Shown: in pieces, positions 44,368 to 52,497 of the stretch
Layout: every line of letters starts with the position of its first letter
How positions within the stretch are numbered: position 1 is the first letter of the stretch
Source: Anaeromassilibacillus senegalensis
GTDB taxonomy: Bacteria > Bacillota > Clostridia > Oscillospirales > Acutalibacteraceae
Direction of reading: 5' to 3'
DNA: 64,000 bases
Assembly: GCF_021531715.1 (NCBI RefSeq)
Contig: NZ_JAFBIT010000001.1
Span: 1,054,001-1,118,000 of the forward strand
The notes under the pieces: generated by a model
The model's database searches: none
Seen by the model: the letters and a program-made list of their open reading frames with translations, nothing else
Told to the model about the DNA's origin: nothing
Position numbers and translations under genes: made by a program

Positions 44368-44449
44368 AACATCCCAACCTCTCATTCGGTTTGTTTTTTG
44401 CGGCGCGCCGGGAAAAAGCCCACAGCACCGGATTTTATAATCTTCTCAA

Positions 44450-44478
44450 ATTATATATCAAAAACCCTAATTCGTAAA
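44450..44478 (-). promoter_or_regulatory. Promoter of fhs operon
   Basis: Leftward TTTACG (44473-44478), 17 bases, TATAAT (44450-44455). Confidence 0.72.
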
Positions 44479-44515
44479 GGGGTTGACTTTTTGTTTGTGA
44501 AAATTTTGAAAAACA

Positions 44516-44544
44516 TTGCTGAGCGGTTACGGCTGTGCTATACT
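44516..44544 (+). promoter_or_regulatory. Promoter of rodA/ftsW-like gene
   Basis: TTGCTG (44516-44521), 17 bases, TATACT (44539-44544) with TGC extension. Confidence 0.75.
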
Positions 44545-44611
44545 ATTTGTAAGTTTATCTGATTTTTCGCCGTTTCGGCTTTCCGGGACAAGCCCGGTAA
44601 AAGGAGTCCTC

Positions 44612-45808
44612 ATGAAAAACAACCGGATTTTTCTGCATATCGCCTCGTATCTGCGGCGCATCGACAAAATCCTCTGGCTTTTGATGCTCGCCATTTCCGT
44701 TTTCAGTCTGCTTCTGCTCAAGAGCGTTTCGCGCGCCACGTATACGGATTATTTCAGAACCCAGCTCTCCGTCACGGTCGTCGGGCTTCTCGCTTCCATT
44801 GTCATCACATGGATTGACTACGAGAGCATCGCTTCGTTCTGGTATCTGATTGCCGGGTTCTCCGTCTTTATCATGCTGTACACGATCTTCTTCGGCATCA
44901 GCGTGCAGGGCAGCGAGGGCGTCAACGCGCGCGCGTGGATCAGCATTGCCGGACGCACGTTCCAGACGAGCGAGCTCGTCAAAATCTTTTTCATGATTAC
45001 GTATGCAAAGCATATTGCGGTTGTCCGCGAGCGCGACGCAATCCAGCGCCCGACGCAGGTGTTTCTGCTCGCGATGCACGCGGCGGTACCCGTTCTGCTC
45101 TGCCATCTGCAGGGTGACGACGGCGCGGCGATCGTCTTTTTTGCGATGTTCCTCTGCATGAGCCTTGCGGGCGGCGTGCAGCTCCGGTATTTTCTCGCAC
45201 TTGGCGCGCTGATCGCCGTCTGCTTGCCGATCCTCTGGAACTTCGTTCTGAACGATTACCAGATCAAGCGCTTCACCTCGGTCTATAATCTCGACGATCC
45301 TTCTATCCAGCTCAACGAGGGCTATCAGCAGTATCAGGGTCGGCTTTCCATCGGCAGCGGCCAGCTCACCGGCAAGGGGCTTTTCAACGGCCCGCGCGTC
45401 GAATCAAACCTCGTCACCTTCCAGCACAGCGATTTCATCTTCTCAGTCGCAGGCGAGGAGCTTGGCTTCCTCGGCTGCACCGCGATCATCGTGCTGCTTT
45501 TGCTCTACCTGTTCCGCGTGCTCTACATCGCCTCGAAGGCGCGGGATGATCTCGGGCGCTGCATGTGCTTCGGCTTCTTCGGGTTGATCGCCCTGCAGTC
45601 CATCTCGAACATCGGCATGTGTCTGGCGCTTTTGCCCGTCATGGGCGTCACGCTGCCCTTCTTCTCAGCGGGCGGCAGCAGCGCCGTCTGCCTGTATCTC
45701 GGCTTCGGGCTTGTGCAGAACGTCTACATGCGCCGCGAGGACGCCGTCGGCCCGCGATTGCACAGTGCGCGCAGTCTCAAAATCAATTTCAGAAAGCTGA
45801 AGGTTTAG
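44612..45808 (+). CDS. FtsW/RodA/SpoVE-family peptidoglycan polymerase
   Basis: The 398-residue SEDS glycosyltransferase has ten predicted helices. It polymerises lipid II into glycan strands, working with a class B penicillin-binding protein. Motifs: GSEGVNARAWISIAGRTFQTSELVKIFFMITYAKHI, IGSGQLTGKGLFNGP and the C-terminal LGFGLVQNVYMRRE; the HSDFIFSVAGEELGFLG loop holds the catalytic Asp region. The absence of divisome genes and RodA-like length favour RodA (elongation) over FtsW, but SpoVE cannot be excluded. AAAAGGAG precedes the ATG. Confidence 0.93.
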   Translation: MKNNRIFLHIASYLRRIDKILWLLMLAISVFSLLLLKSVSRATYTDYFRTQLSVTVVGLLASIVITWIDYESIASFWYLIAGFSVFIMLYTIFFGISVQGSEGVNARAWISIAGRTFQTSELVKIFFMITYAKHIAVVRERDAIQRPTQVFLLAMHAAVPVLLCHLQGDDGAAIVFFAMFLCMSLAGGVQLRYFLALGALIAVCLPILWNFVLNDYQIKRFTSVYNLDDPSIQLNEGYQQYQGRLSIGSGQLTGKGLFNGPRVESNLVTFQHSDFIFSVAGEELGFLGCTAIIVLLLLYLFRVLYIASKARDDLGRCMCFGFFGLIALQSISNIGMCLALLPVMGVTLPFFSAGGSSAVCLYLGFGLVQNVYMRREDAVGPRLHSARSLKINFRKLKV

Positions 45809-45818
45809 CCACGCAAAA

Positions 45819-45853
45819 CGCCTCCGCCCAAGTAAACGGACGGAGGCGCATTT
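45819..45853. terminator. Bidirectional terminator
   Basis: CGCCTCCG (45819-45826) and CGGAGGCG (45841-45848) with T-rich sequence on both outer sides (CATTTTATT and leftward GTTTTGCG). Serves the SEDS gene and the convergent unknown gene. Confidence 0.82.
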
Positions 45854-46599
45854 TATTCACCCAGTATTTTTCGCCTGTACAGATAGGCGTTTTTCTCGCG
45901 TCCGACGCGCTCGAGTACGCCGAACGAAAACAGCACGTTGACGGCGCACTGGGCGTGGGCGACGGGGCGTTTCACCGCTTTCGCAAGCGTTTTCGTCGTG
46001 AACGGCTCTTCGAGCTTCTCCGGAAGCAGACGCAGGTAATCCATGGGGCATGTGAGGTCAATCTCCCCGAGCAGCGCTTCCGGTACGCGCTCGCCGCGCG
46101 ACGCGCGAATCTTCTTTTTCTGCCCGTAGCCGTCGAGGTAGCGGTAGTCGGTCAGCTCCAGCAAAACGAGCCGCAGGCGGAAATTCGAGTGCTGAAGCTG
46201 CGGTTTGATCTTGTACAGCTCCGGGAACACATCAAACGGAATCCATTTTTTCGGGCTTTTCTTCGGCGCGGAGACCTCCCCCGTTTCGGGATCGATCCAG
46301 CGCAGCCAGCGTTTTTCCACAATCGGATACACGACCGTGACGCGCGCCGCGTCTAAAAACGCATCGAGCTTTGCGCGCAGTCGGTCAAAGCCGCGCGTCT
46401 GGATCTCGATGATGCCTTCCTCACCGACAATATCGGCCACGAAGCCGCCGAGCGCGATCTCGCGGCTCTCCGTATCCGGTTCATAATATGCCTTGAGCGC
46501 GGCGTGCAGCGCCTTTTCGGAAAGCGTGCCGATGCCGCTCTCTCCCTGCGTGCGCCCAAGCGCCGCTGCCCGCGCCGCCTGAAATCTTTCGTTATCCAA
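45853..46599 (-). CDS. Unrecognised protein with nuclease-like N-terminal core and winged-helix-like C-terminus
   Basis: This 248-residue soluble protein is not recognised. The N-terminal half has a helix EKALHAALKAYYEP, then IALGGFVADIVGEEGIIEIQTRGFDRLRAKLDAFL. The Asp-(short loop)-Glu-x-Gln on a strand followed by a helix is reminiscent of the PD-(D/E)XK restriction-nuclease core. A basic loop (APKKSPKKW) follows. The last 70 residues (PFTTKTLAKAVKRPVAHAQCAVNVLFSFGVLERVGREKNAYLYRRK) look like a winged helix. The start is TTG 46599 with GGTGGG upstream. It is monocistronic from a good promoter. The function guess is weak. Confidence 0.7.
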   Translation of the reverse strand: MDNERFQAARAAALGRTQGESGIGTLSEKALHAALKAYYEPDTESREIALGGFVADIVGEEGIIEIQTRGFDRLRAKLDAFLDAARVTVVYPIVEKRWLRWIDPETGEVSAPKKSPKKWIPFDVFPELYKIKPQLQHSNFRLRLVLLELTDYRYLDGYGQKKKIRASRGERVPEALLGEIDLTCPMDYLRLLPEKLEEPFTTKTLAKAVKRPVAHAQCAVNVLFSFGVLERVGREKNAYLYRRKILGE

Positions 46600-46626
46600 A
46601 ATCCCACCGTCTTTCCTTACGCATAC

Positions 46627-46655
46627 AGTATAGCATTTGTTCCGAAAAAATACAA
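46627..46655 (-). promoter_or_regulatory. Promoter of unrecognised protein gene
   Basis: Leftward TTGTAT (46650-46655), 17 bases, TATACT (46627-46632) with TGC extension. Confidence 0.8.
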
Positions 46656-46663
46656 CCGGCATA

Positions 46664-46689
46664 AGGAAAGGCGGCACAGCTTCTGCCGC
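46664..46689 (-). terminator. Weak terminator after DUF1540 gene
   Basis: Leftward GCGGCA pairs with TGCCGC around a 7-base loop, followed by CTTTCCTT. Confidence 0.5.
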
Positions 46690-46715
46690 ACCGCCCGGGA
46701 TGGGATTATTTTGTT

Positions 46716-47051
46716 TTACGCGCGCGGCTCGAAGGTGCAGCACTCCGTCTCGCTGATGACGCTCGGGTCGTTGCAGCAGCAGCCGACGCAGACGCAGTCC
46801 GCATGACACTTTTTGTTCTCGTTGTACGTGCAATGCTCCGCGCTGCAGTGGATGTCCGTGCTCTCGCTCGGCTGGGAGTAATTCCCCATGGAAGAGGAAT
46901 TCTGCGAGGAATTCGTGCGCTCCGCGTAGGAAATGCAGCAGGTCTCCCGGCTTTCCATAGCCGCCGGGCCGTCGACCTGAATCTTATTGAGCATGCACAG
47001 GTTGTCCTTGTTGTGTCGGCAGGTATCTACCTTACATTTCAGCTTGTTCAT
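46716..47051 (-). CDS. DUF1540 tandem cysteine-rich protein
   Basis: The 111-residue protein has two DUF1540 units, each with four to five spaced cysteines. The first is LKCKVDTCRHNKDNLCML with later ETCC; the second is DIHCSAEHCTYNENKKCHADCVCVGCCC ending ETECCTF. They are joined by a Ser/Asn-rich linker. The pattern suggests a small metal-binding (probably zinc) domain. The family is common in spore-forming Clostridia and has no assigned role. ATG 47051 follows AAAGGA at long spacing; the frame extends 12 codons upstream without a better start. Confidence 0.88.
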   Translation of the reverse strand: MNKLKCKVDTCRHNKDNLCMLNKIQVDGPAAMESRETCCISYAERTNSSQNSSSMGNYSQPSESTDIHCSAEHCTYNENKKCHADCVCVGCCCNDPSVISETECCTFEPRA

Positions 47052-47155
47052 CGTAATCGCGATCCTTTCGTTTCGATTGTGCCGCAAATACTGCGGTCCC
47101 GCCTAGTGTTTCCCGCATCAATGCCGTTTATACGGCTGAAACTGCGCATCAGCGC

Positions 47156-47184
47156 TTGAAAATCGCATAGGAATATGCTATACT
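47156..47184 (+). promoter_or_regulatory. Promoter of ddl-murI-ywiB-argS operon
   Basis: TTGAAA (47156-47161), 17 bases, TATACT (47179-47184) with TGC extension. Confidence 0.87.
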
Positions 47185-47265
47185 AAATTGGTTCAGCCTA
47201 TACATGGAATTCCCGCGGCATTCGGCCGCGCGGCGAAGATTTTAAAACGGAGACAGGTGATTTTG

Positions 47266-48342
47266 ATGAAAAAAACGGTATGCGTTATTTTCGGCGGCGC
47301 ATCTTCGGAATATGAGGTTTCCCTGATGTCGTCATCCTCCATTATCCGGAATCTCGATTCGGAAAAATTTGACATTGTGACGCTCGGCATCACAAAGGAC
47401 GGACGCTGGTTCCTCTATTCGGGCGATGTGGCGGGCATTGAGAGCAACACGTGGGCAGAGCATCCGGACAACCGTCCGGCATTCATTTCCCCGGACAAGG
47501 GAACCTCCGGACTCGTCATTCTGGAAAAAGATGGCGGCTGTTCAATCCGGAAAATCGATGTGATTTTCCCTGTCCTGCACGGCAAAAACGGCGAGGACGG
47601 CACGATTCAGGGCCTTTTCCAGCTTTCCGGCATCCCGTATGTCGGCTGTGATACCGCCGCTTCCGCTATCTGCATGGATAAGGCGGTTGCGCACTCGCTG
47701 CTCGCAAGCGCGAACATCGAGCAGGCGCACTACCTGTGGTTCTACGCGGACCGCTATGCGGCGAACGGTGAGAAGATCCGCAATAAGATCAGTGCGCGGC
47801 TCAACTTCCCGGTGTTTGTCAAGCCCGCAAATGCAGGCTCCTCGGTCGGCATCACGAAGGTTTCCGACCCGGAAAAGCTTGACGCGGCAATCCGCCTGGC
47901 AGCGGAAAACGACAGCAAGATCGTCGTAGAGGAAGGCATTGTCGGTCAAGAGGTCGAGTGCGCGGTGCTCGGCAACCGCGGCAGAAGCGAAGCCTCCATC
48001 GTCGGTGAAATCGGCGCGGCGGCGGAATTCTATGATTACGACGACAAATATAAAAACGGTGCAGCACAGCTCTTCATCCCGGCGCGCCTGGATCCCGAGA
48101 TCGCGGAGGAGATCCGCAAAACGGCGGTGCGCGCGTACAATCTGCTCGGCTGCGACGGCCTCTCCCGCGTGGATTTCTTCGTAACCACGAAAGAAAAGAA
48201 GGTCATTCTGAACGAGATCAACACGCTGCCCGGCTTCACCTCCATCAGCATGTACCCGAAGCTCTGGGGCGCCTGCGGCGTACCGTACGGCGAGCTGCTC
48301 GAAAAGCTGATCGGCTGCGCGCTGACCCGCGACACACTGTAA
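47266..48342 (+). CDS. ddl: D-alanine-D-alanine ligase
   Basis: The 358-residue ATP-grasp enzyme joins two D-alanines for the peptidoglycan stem peptide. Motifs: VIFGGASSEYEVSLMSSSSI, FPVLHGKNGEDGTIQG, PVFVKPANAGSSVGITKV (ATP loop), DGLSRVDFFVT and NEINTLPGFTSISMYPKLW with the omega-loop Tyr/Phe region. ATG 47266 is preceded by GGAGACAGG; the earlier open frame overlaps the promoter. Classical D-Ala-D-Ala type: vancomycin-sensitive precursor is expected. It is first in the operon with murI. Confidence 0.95.
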   Translation: MKKTVCVIFGGASSEYEVSLMSSSSIIRNLDSEKFDIVTLGITKDGRWFLYSGDVAGIESNTWAEHPDNRPAFISPDKGTSGLVILEKDGGCSIRKIDVIFPVLHGKNGEDGTIQGLFQLSGIPYVGCDTAASAICMDKAVAHSLLASANIEQAHYLWFYADRYAANGEKIRNKISARLNFPVFVKPANAGSSVGITKVSDPEKLDAAIRLAAENDSKIVVEEGIVGQEVECAVLGNRGRSEASIVGEIGAAAEFYDYDDKYKNGAAQLFIPARLDPEIAEEIRKTAVRAYNLLGCDGLSRVDFFVTTKEKKVILNEINTLPGFTSISMYPKLWGACGVPYGELLEKLIGCALTRDTL

Positions 48343-48357
48343 GGATAAGGTATCACT

Positions 48358-49170
48358 ATGGATAACAGACCCATCGGCGTATTCGATTCCGGTCTCGGCG
48401 GCCTGACCGCCGTCAAGGAGCTGATGCGCCTTCTGCCGAATGAACACATCCTATATTTTGGCGATACGGGACGTGTCCCCTACGGCACGCGCGGCCGGGA
48501 CATCATCCGGCACTACGCGAAGCAGGATATGAATTTTCTGATGCAGCACGACGTCAAGGCCGTGCTTGCGGCCTGCGGCACAGTCAGCTCCGTCGCGAGC
48601 GATATCGGCGGCAGCCTCTCCGTCCCCTACATCGACGTGCTGCGCCCCACGGCGCGCGCCGCCGTGAACCAGACGAAGAACGGCCGGATCGGCATCATCG
48701 GCACCTCCGCCACGATCGCATCCGGTTCCTATCGCCGGGAGATTCACAAAATCGACCCGAACATTGAGGTATTCGAGCAGGCCTGCCCCCTCTTTGTCCC
48801 GCTTGTGGAAAATGCCTTCGTCGCCCCGCAGGATGAGGTCACGCGCCTCGTGGCGCAGCGGTATCTTGCCGCTATCCGCGAAAAGGGCGTGGATACGCTG
48901 ATCCTCGGCTGCACGCATTACCCGATCATCAGCCCGACCATCCGCAGCGTGATGGGCCGCGGCGTCACGCTGATTAACTCCGGACGCGAAGCAGCCGCCG
49001 GCTGTCTTGAGATTCTGAAGGAAAACGACCTTCTGTGCGGCGCAGACAGCCGCGCAGAATACCAGTATTACGTCAGCGACGATACGGACAGCTTCTTCCA
49101 TGTGGCGGAGCTGTTCCTCGGCCAAAGCGTTCAGGGCAAGGTGGAACGCATCGACATTGAAAGGTACTGA
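48358..49170 (+). CDS. murI: Glutamate racemase
   Basis: The 270-residue racemase makes D-glutamate for peptidoglycan. It has IGVFDSGLGGLTAVKEL, FGDTGRVPYG, the first catalytic Cys in VLAACGTVSSV and the second in LILGCTHYPIIS. The residue after the first Cys, Asn in most family members (CNT), is Gly here. Both cysteines and the DSG aspartate are kept, so activity is expected. It lies 15 bases after ddl. Confidence 0.94.
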   Translation: MDNRPIGVFDSGLGGLTAVKELMRLLPNEHILYFGDTGRVPYGTRGRDIIRHYAKQDMNFLMQHDVKAVLAACGTVSSVASDIGGSLSVPYIDVLRPTARAAVNQTKNGRIGIIGTSATIASGSYRREIHKIDPNIEVFEQACPLFVPLVENAFVAPQDEVTRLVAQRYLAAIREKGVDTLILGCTHYPIISPTIRSVMGRGVTLINSGREAAAGCLEILKENDLLCGADSRAEYQYYVSDDTDSFFHVAELFLGQSVQGKVERIDIERY

Positions 49171-49177
49171 CAGATAA

Positions 49178-49651
49178 ATGCGCGAAGATTATGAAATCAC
49201 GATCATCGGCCGGCAGACCATTGACCGCGAGACCGGCGAGATCAAACTGGATACGCTCGGCGATTACAGCGAACGAAACGGCATCAAGTATATCTCCTAC
49301 ACGGAATACGCCGAAGAAGCGCCGTATACCGGGCACCGCAAAATTCTGAAAATCGAAGCCAACGACACCGTGACCATGCTCTCTCCCGGCACGCCGACAC
49401 GGCTCATCCTGCAGAAGGGCCAGCGGCACAAGTGCATGTACGATACGGGCGCAGGGCTGCTTTCGCTCGGTGTTTTCACCCAGACGCTCAAGCACAACCT
49501 CTCCCCCGAAGGCGGCGAGCTACGCATCCGCTACACGCTGGATATTGACGCGCACCTCTCCTCCGATAACGAAATTCTCGTCAAGCTGAAAAAGCGCGAC
49601 CTTCCCAGTGCAGGAAAAAACATTTTGAAAGGAAAAGAAACCGATGTCTAA
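49178..49651 (+). CDS. DUF1934 (YwiB-like) beta-barrel protein
   Basis: The 157-residue protein of the YwiB family has a calycin-like all-beta pattern: VTIIG-type first strand (YEITIIGRQTID), IKYISYTEYAE, TVTMLSPGTPTRLILQKGQRHKCMYDTGAG and IRYTLDIDAHLSSDNEILVKLK. Role unknown. In Bacillus the homologue precedes argS, and here it overlaps argS by 8 bp, so the pairing is conserved and translation is coupled. Confidence 0.9.
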   Translation: MREDYEITIIGRQTIDRETGEIKLDTLGDYSERNGIKYISYTEYAEEAPYTGHRKILKIEANDTVTMLSPGTPTRLILQKGQRHKCMYDTGAGLLSLGVFTQTLKHNLSPEGGELRIRYTLDIDAHLSSDNEILVKLKKRDLPSAGKNILKGKETDV

Positions 49652-51332
49652 AGCAGTCAGCATTGCAAAAGAACAGGTCTACACCGCCGTACGGGCGGCG
49701 ATGAAAAAAGCCATGGCGGCCGGTATGCTTCCCGAGGCGGAGCTGCCTGCCTTCACCGTGGAGCGTCCTGCCGACCGCACGCACGGCGATTTTGCGACAA
49801 ACGCCGCAATGGTCTCGGCGCGCGCGTTCCGCATGGCTCCCCCGAAGATCGCCGCGGCGATCCTCGGCAATCTCGAGCTTTCGGGTACATACTTCACAAA
49901 GGCGGAAACCGCCGGCCCCGGCTTCATGAATTTCTTTTTGAGCCCAGCCTTTTACGGTGACGTGCTGCAGGACGTGCTGACCGCCGACACGCAGTACGGC
50001 CGCAGCGACTACGGCAAAAAGCGCAAGGTCATGGTCGAATTCGTCTCCGCCAACCCGACCGGCCCGATGCACATGGGCAACGCGCGCGGCGGCGCACTCG
50101 GCGACTGTCTCGCTGCCGTGCTCGACGCGGCGGGCTACGACGTGTGGCGTGAGTTCTACGTCAACGACGCGGGCAACCAGCTCGAAAAATTCGGCCTTTC
50201 GCTTTCTATCCGCTATCAGCAGCTTTTCGCGGAGAACCCGCCGGAGCTTCCGGAGGACAGCTACCACGGCGAGGATATTCTCGACCTCGCAAAGGAATAC
50301 GCCGCAGAAAACGGCGACAGCCTGATGCACGTCTCCGAGGAGGAGCGCCGCAAAGCGCTCGTCGGCTTCGGCCTGCCGAAAAACATTGCGAAGATGAAAG
50401 CGGATATGGAAAAATACCGCGTGCATTACGACCGCTGGTTCCTCGAGAGCGATCTGCATAAGAACGGCGAAGTCATGGCCGTCGTCGACTACCTGCGCGA
50501 GCGCGGCCTGACCTACGAAAAGGACGGCGCTGTCTGGTACAAGGCAACCGAATTCGGCGGCGAAAAGGACGAGGTGCTCGTCCGTGCCAACGGCAACCCG
50601 ACGTACTTCACGGCAGACATCGCCTATCACAAGAATAAATTTGACCGCGGCTTTGACCTGCTCATCGACATTTGGGGCAGCGACCACCACGGCCACGTCG
50701 CCCGTATGAAGGGCGCGATGGACGCCATCGGCCAGAGCGCCGACAAGCTCGACATCATCCTGATGCAGTTTGTCCGCCTGATGCGTGACGGCGAGATCGT
50801 CCGCATGAGCAAGCGTACCGGCAAGGCGATCCAGCTTGGCGACCTGCTCGATGAGGTTCCGGTTGATTCCGCGCGCTTCCTCTTCAATATGCGCGAGGCG
50901 AATTCACTGCTCGACTTCGACCTTGACCTTGCGGTGCAGCAGGACGCACAGAATCCGGTTTACTACGTCCAGTACGCGCATGCGCGTATCTGCAGCATCC
51001 TCCGCGCGCTCGAAGCCGACGGCATCACGCCGCGTGACTGCACGATGGACGAACTGGCACAGCTCACCGCGCCCGAGGAGATCGAGCTGATCCGCCACAT
51101 CTCCGAGTATACCGATGAGATCATCGGCGCTGCAAAGGATTACGACCCGGTGCGCATCACGCGCTACGTGATCGAGCTGGCGACGAAGTTCCACAAGTTC
51201 TACAACGCCTGCCGCGTCAAGGGCGAGGCGGAAGGTCTGATGCAGGCACGCCTGACGCTCTGCCGCGCGACGGCAACCGTCATCCGCAACGTTCTCACGA
51301 TGTTCAACATTACGGTGCCCACCTCGATGTAA
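49644..51332 (+). CDS. argS: Arginyl-tRNA synthetase
   Basis: The 562-residue class I synthetase charges tRNA-Arg. The N-terminal Add-1 domain is followed by the HIGH-like FVSANPTGPMHMGNARGG and the insertion DVWREFYVNDAGNQLEKFGLSL. The site of the KMSKS loop reads EIVRMSKRTGKAIQL. The C-terminal anticodon-binding helices end NVLTMFNITVPTSM, with the family terminal Met. AAGGAAAAG precedes ATG 49644. It is last in the ddl operon. Confidence 0.97.
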   Translation: MSKAVSIAKEQVYTAVRAAMKKAMAAGMLPEAELPAFTVERPADRTHGDFATNAAMVSARAFRMAPPKIAAAILGNLELSGTYFTKAETAGPGFMNFFLSPAFYGDVLQDVLTADTQYGRSDYGKKRKVMVEFVSANPTGPMHMGNARGGALGDCLAAVLDAAGYDVWREFYVNDAGNQLEKFGLSLSIRYQQLFAENPPELPEDSYHGEDILDLAKEYAAENGDSLMHVSEEERRKALVGFGLPKNIAKMKADMEKYRVHYDRWFLESDLHKNGEVMAVVDYLRERGLTYEKDGAVWYKATEFGGEKDEVLVRANGNPTYFTADIAYHKNKFDRGFDLLIDIWGSDHHGHVARMKGAMDAIGQSADKLDIILMQFVRLMRDGEIVRMSKRTGKAIQLGDLLDEVPVDSARFLFNMREANSLLDFDLDLAVQQDAQNPVYYVQYAHARICSILRALEADGITPRDCTMDELAQLTAPEEIELIRHISEYTDEIIGAAKDYDPVRITRYVIELATKFHKFYNACRVKGEAEGLMQARLTLCRATATVIRNVLTMFNITVPTSM

Positions 51333-51353
51333 AACAACCTGTCAGCCAAAAAA

Positions 51354-51395
51354 CGGCGGTACAGTCCAAACAAAGACTGCACCGCCGCTTTTTTA
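51354..51395. terminator. Bidirectional terminator between argS and DUF2325 gene
   Basis: CGGCGGTACAGTC pairs with GACTGCACCGCCG (one A-C-type internal mismatch), followed by TTTTTT rightward and CGTTTTTTGG leftward. Confidence 0.88.
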
Positions 51396-51402
51396 CGCTT
51401 AT

Positions 51403-51702
51403 TTACCGGCCATCGCGCATCGTCGCACAGCAATCCGCCAAAACACTGTGCAGTGCGGACGCGCTGCTGCTCCCGACATACGCAATCGGAATGTTGTTCC
51501 GCTTGGCCTCCCTGGAAGCGCTCAGCATCATTTTATGCGACACCGTACTGGTGAAAAGGAGCAGATAATCCGGCGTTCCAAGCTTCTTTTTCAGCGAGCC
51601 ACTTTCCTTTACATAAACCTTGGCCTTACAGCCGTGATGTTTGCAGATGTCCATATACTGGCATACCATCCTCTCATTTCCGCCGACGATTACAACGCTC
51701 AT
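51403..51702 (-). CDS. DUF2325 domain protein
   Basis: The 99-residue protein has the compact alpha/beta DUF2325 fold: MSVVIVGGNERMVCQYMDICKHHGCKAKVYVKESGSLKKKLGTPDYLLLFTSTVSHKMM, then IPIAYVGSSSASALHSVLADCC. Family role unknown. The Rossmann-like VVIVGGNE loop may bind a small ligand. It is monocistronic from a consensus promoter whose start region carries an 18-bp operator (51737-51754), so it is strongly regulated. Confidence 0.85.
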   Translation of the reverse strand: MSVVIVGGNERMVCQYMDICKHHGCKAKVYVKESGSLKKKLGTPDYLLLFTSTVSHKMMLSASREAKRNNIPIAYVGSSSASALHSVLADCCATMRDGR

Positions 51703-51736
51703 AGCTTTTCGCTTCCTTTCTCTTTTGCACGCCTCA

Positions 51737-51754
51737 AGTTAGTTTTAACTAACT
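51737..51754. promoter_or_regulatory. Operator-like palindrome over DUF2325 start site
   Basis: AGTTAGTT (51737-51744) and AACTAACT (51747-51754) flank TT. It lies 8-25 bases downstream of the -10, a position where a bound repressor blocks transcription. TTAGTT/AACTAA half-sites resemble DtxR- or MarR-family operators. Confidence 0.6.
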
Positions 51755-51761
51755 ATTAACC

Positions 51762-51790
51762 AGTATATCCGAATACGGCGGGCTTGTCAA
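51762..51790 (-). promoter_or_regulatory. Promoter of DUF2325 gene
   Basis: Leftward TTGACA (51785-51790), 17 bases, TATACT (51762-51767). Confidence 0.88.
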
Positions 51791-51810
51791 GCTTTTTCCC
51801 CGGATTCCAG

Positions 51811-51845
51811 AAAAAACCATCCGCATCAGGCAAGATGCGGACGGT
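51811..51845 (-). terminator. Terminator of AbrB-ABC operon
   Basis: Leftward ACCGTCCGCATC pairs with GATGCGGATGGT, then TTTTT. It sits just past the permease stop. Confidence 0.85.
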
Positions 51846-51849
51846 TCAT

Positions 51850-52497
51850 TTACAGATCCTGTTTTTCAAAAAGCCGCATGGCACGCCGATAAGCCGCGAC
51901 AGTGAGGAGAGCATAAACGGCTGCACCGACAGCCAGAATAACGAGTTTCTCGGTAAGATGTGCTGGATCAGGCGTATCGATGCACGCGCGCATGTACGGC
52001 ACGACGTGTGTGCAGGCCTCCACAGCGCCGATCCAGAGGAACACCCAAACGCTTGAGAGAATAAACGACGCGCCCACGCAGCGGACATCCTTGTAATAGG
52101 TGGAGAAGAAAATCAGATTGAAGCCGCCGTACAGCACGAACGCGAAGCCGAACAACGCGACGTTCGCATCCAGTCCGGCGAGGTTTCCCTCCGGAACCAG
52201 CAGCTGCCGCAGTGCTGCAAACGGAGCGGCGATCAGCATCTGCAGAAGCTGGAGCGCCGCCACAACCGTAAACCGCGCGCGCACAACGTCCCGTTTGGAG
52301 ACCGGCAACAGGAGTGTGTAGCCGATGTCATCGTTTTCCCGCCCGAGCAGACACGTGAAGAACACGCCGAGCCCGGTGTAGAAAAACGCGACGAGATAGG
52401 GATAATTCGGGATCATCAGCATGGCGGAGAGCGCCAGAAAGAGCGGTGCAGTCGGGTGAAGCGCCAGCTTCAGTTCCTTTTTGAGCAGATTTTTCAT
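51850..52497 (-). CDS. ABC-2-type transporter permease
   Basis: The 215-residue membrane protein of the ABC2_membrane_5 type has six predicted helices. It begins MKNLLKKELKLALHPTAPLFLALSAMLMIPNYPYL and carries the family pattern CLLGRENDDIGYTLLLPVSKRDVVRARF. It pairs with the ATPase encoded just upstream (4-bp overlap of ATGA type). Related YtrB/YhcG-type systems export cell-envelope-active compounds and are usually controlled by a GntR regulator; here an AbrB-type protein occupies that place. Substrate unknown. Confidence 0.87.
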   Translation of the reverse strand: MKNLLKKELKLALHPTAPLFLALSAMLMIPNYPYLVAFFYTGLGVFFTCLLGRENDDIGYTLLLPVSKRDVVRARFTVVAALQLLQMLIAAPFAALRQLLVPEGNLAGLDANVALFGFAFVLYGGFNLIFFSTYYKDVRCVGASFILSSVWVFLWIGAVEACTHVVPYMRACIDTPDPAHLTEKLVILAVGAAVYALLTVAAYRRAMRLFEKQDL

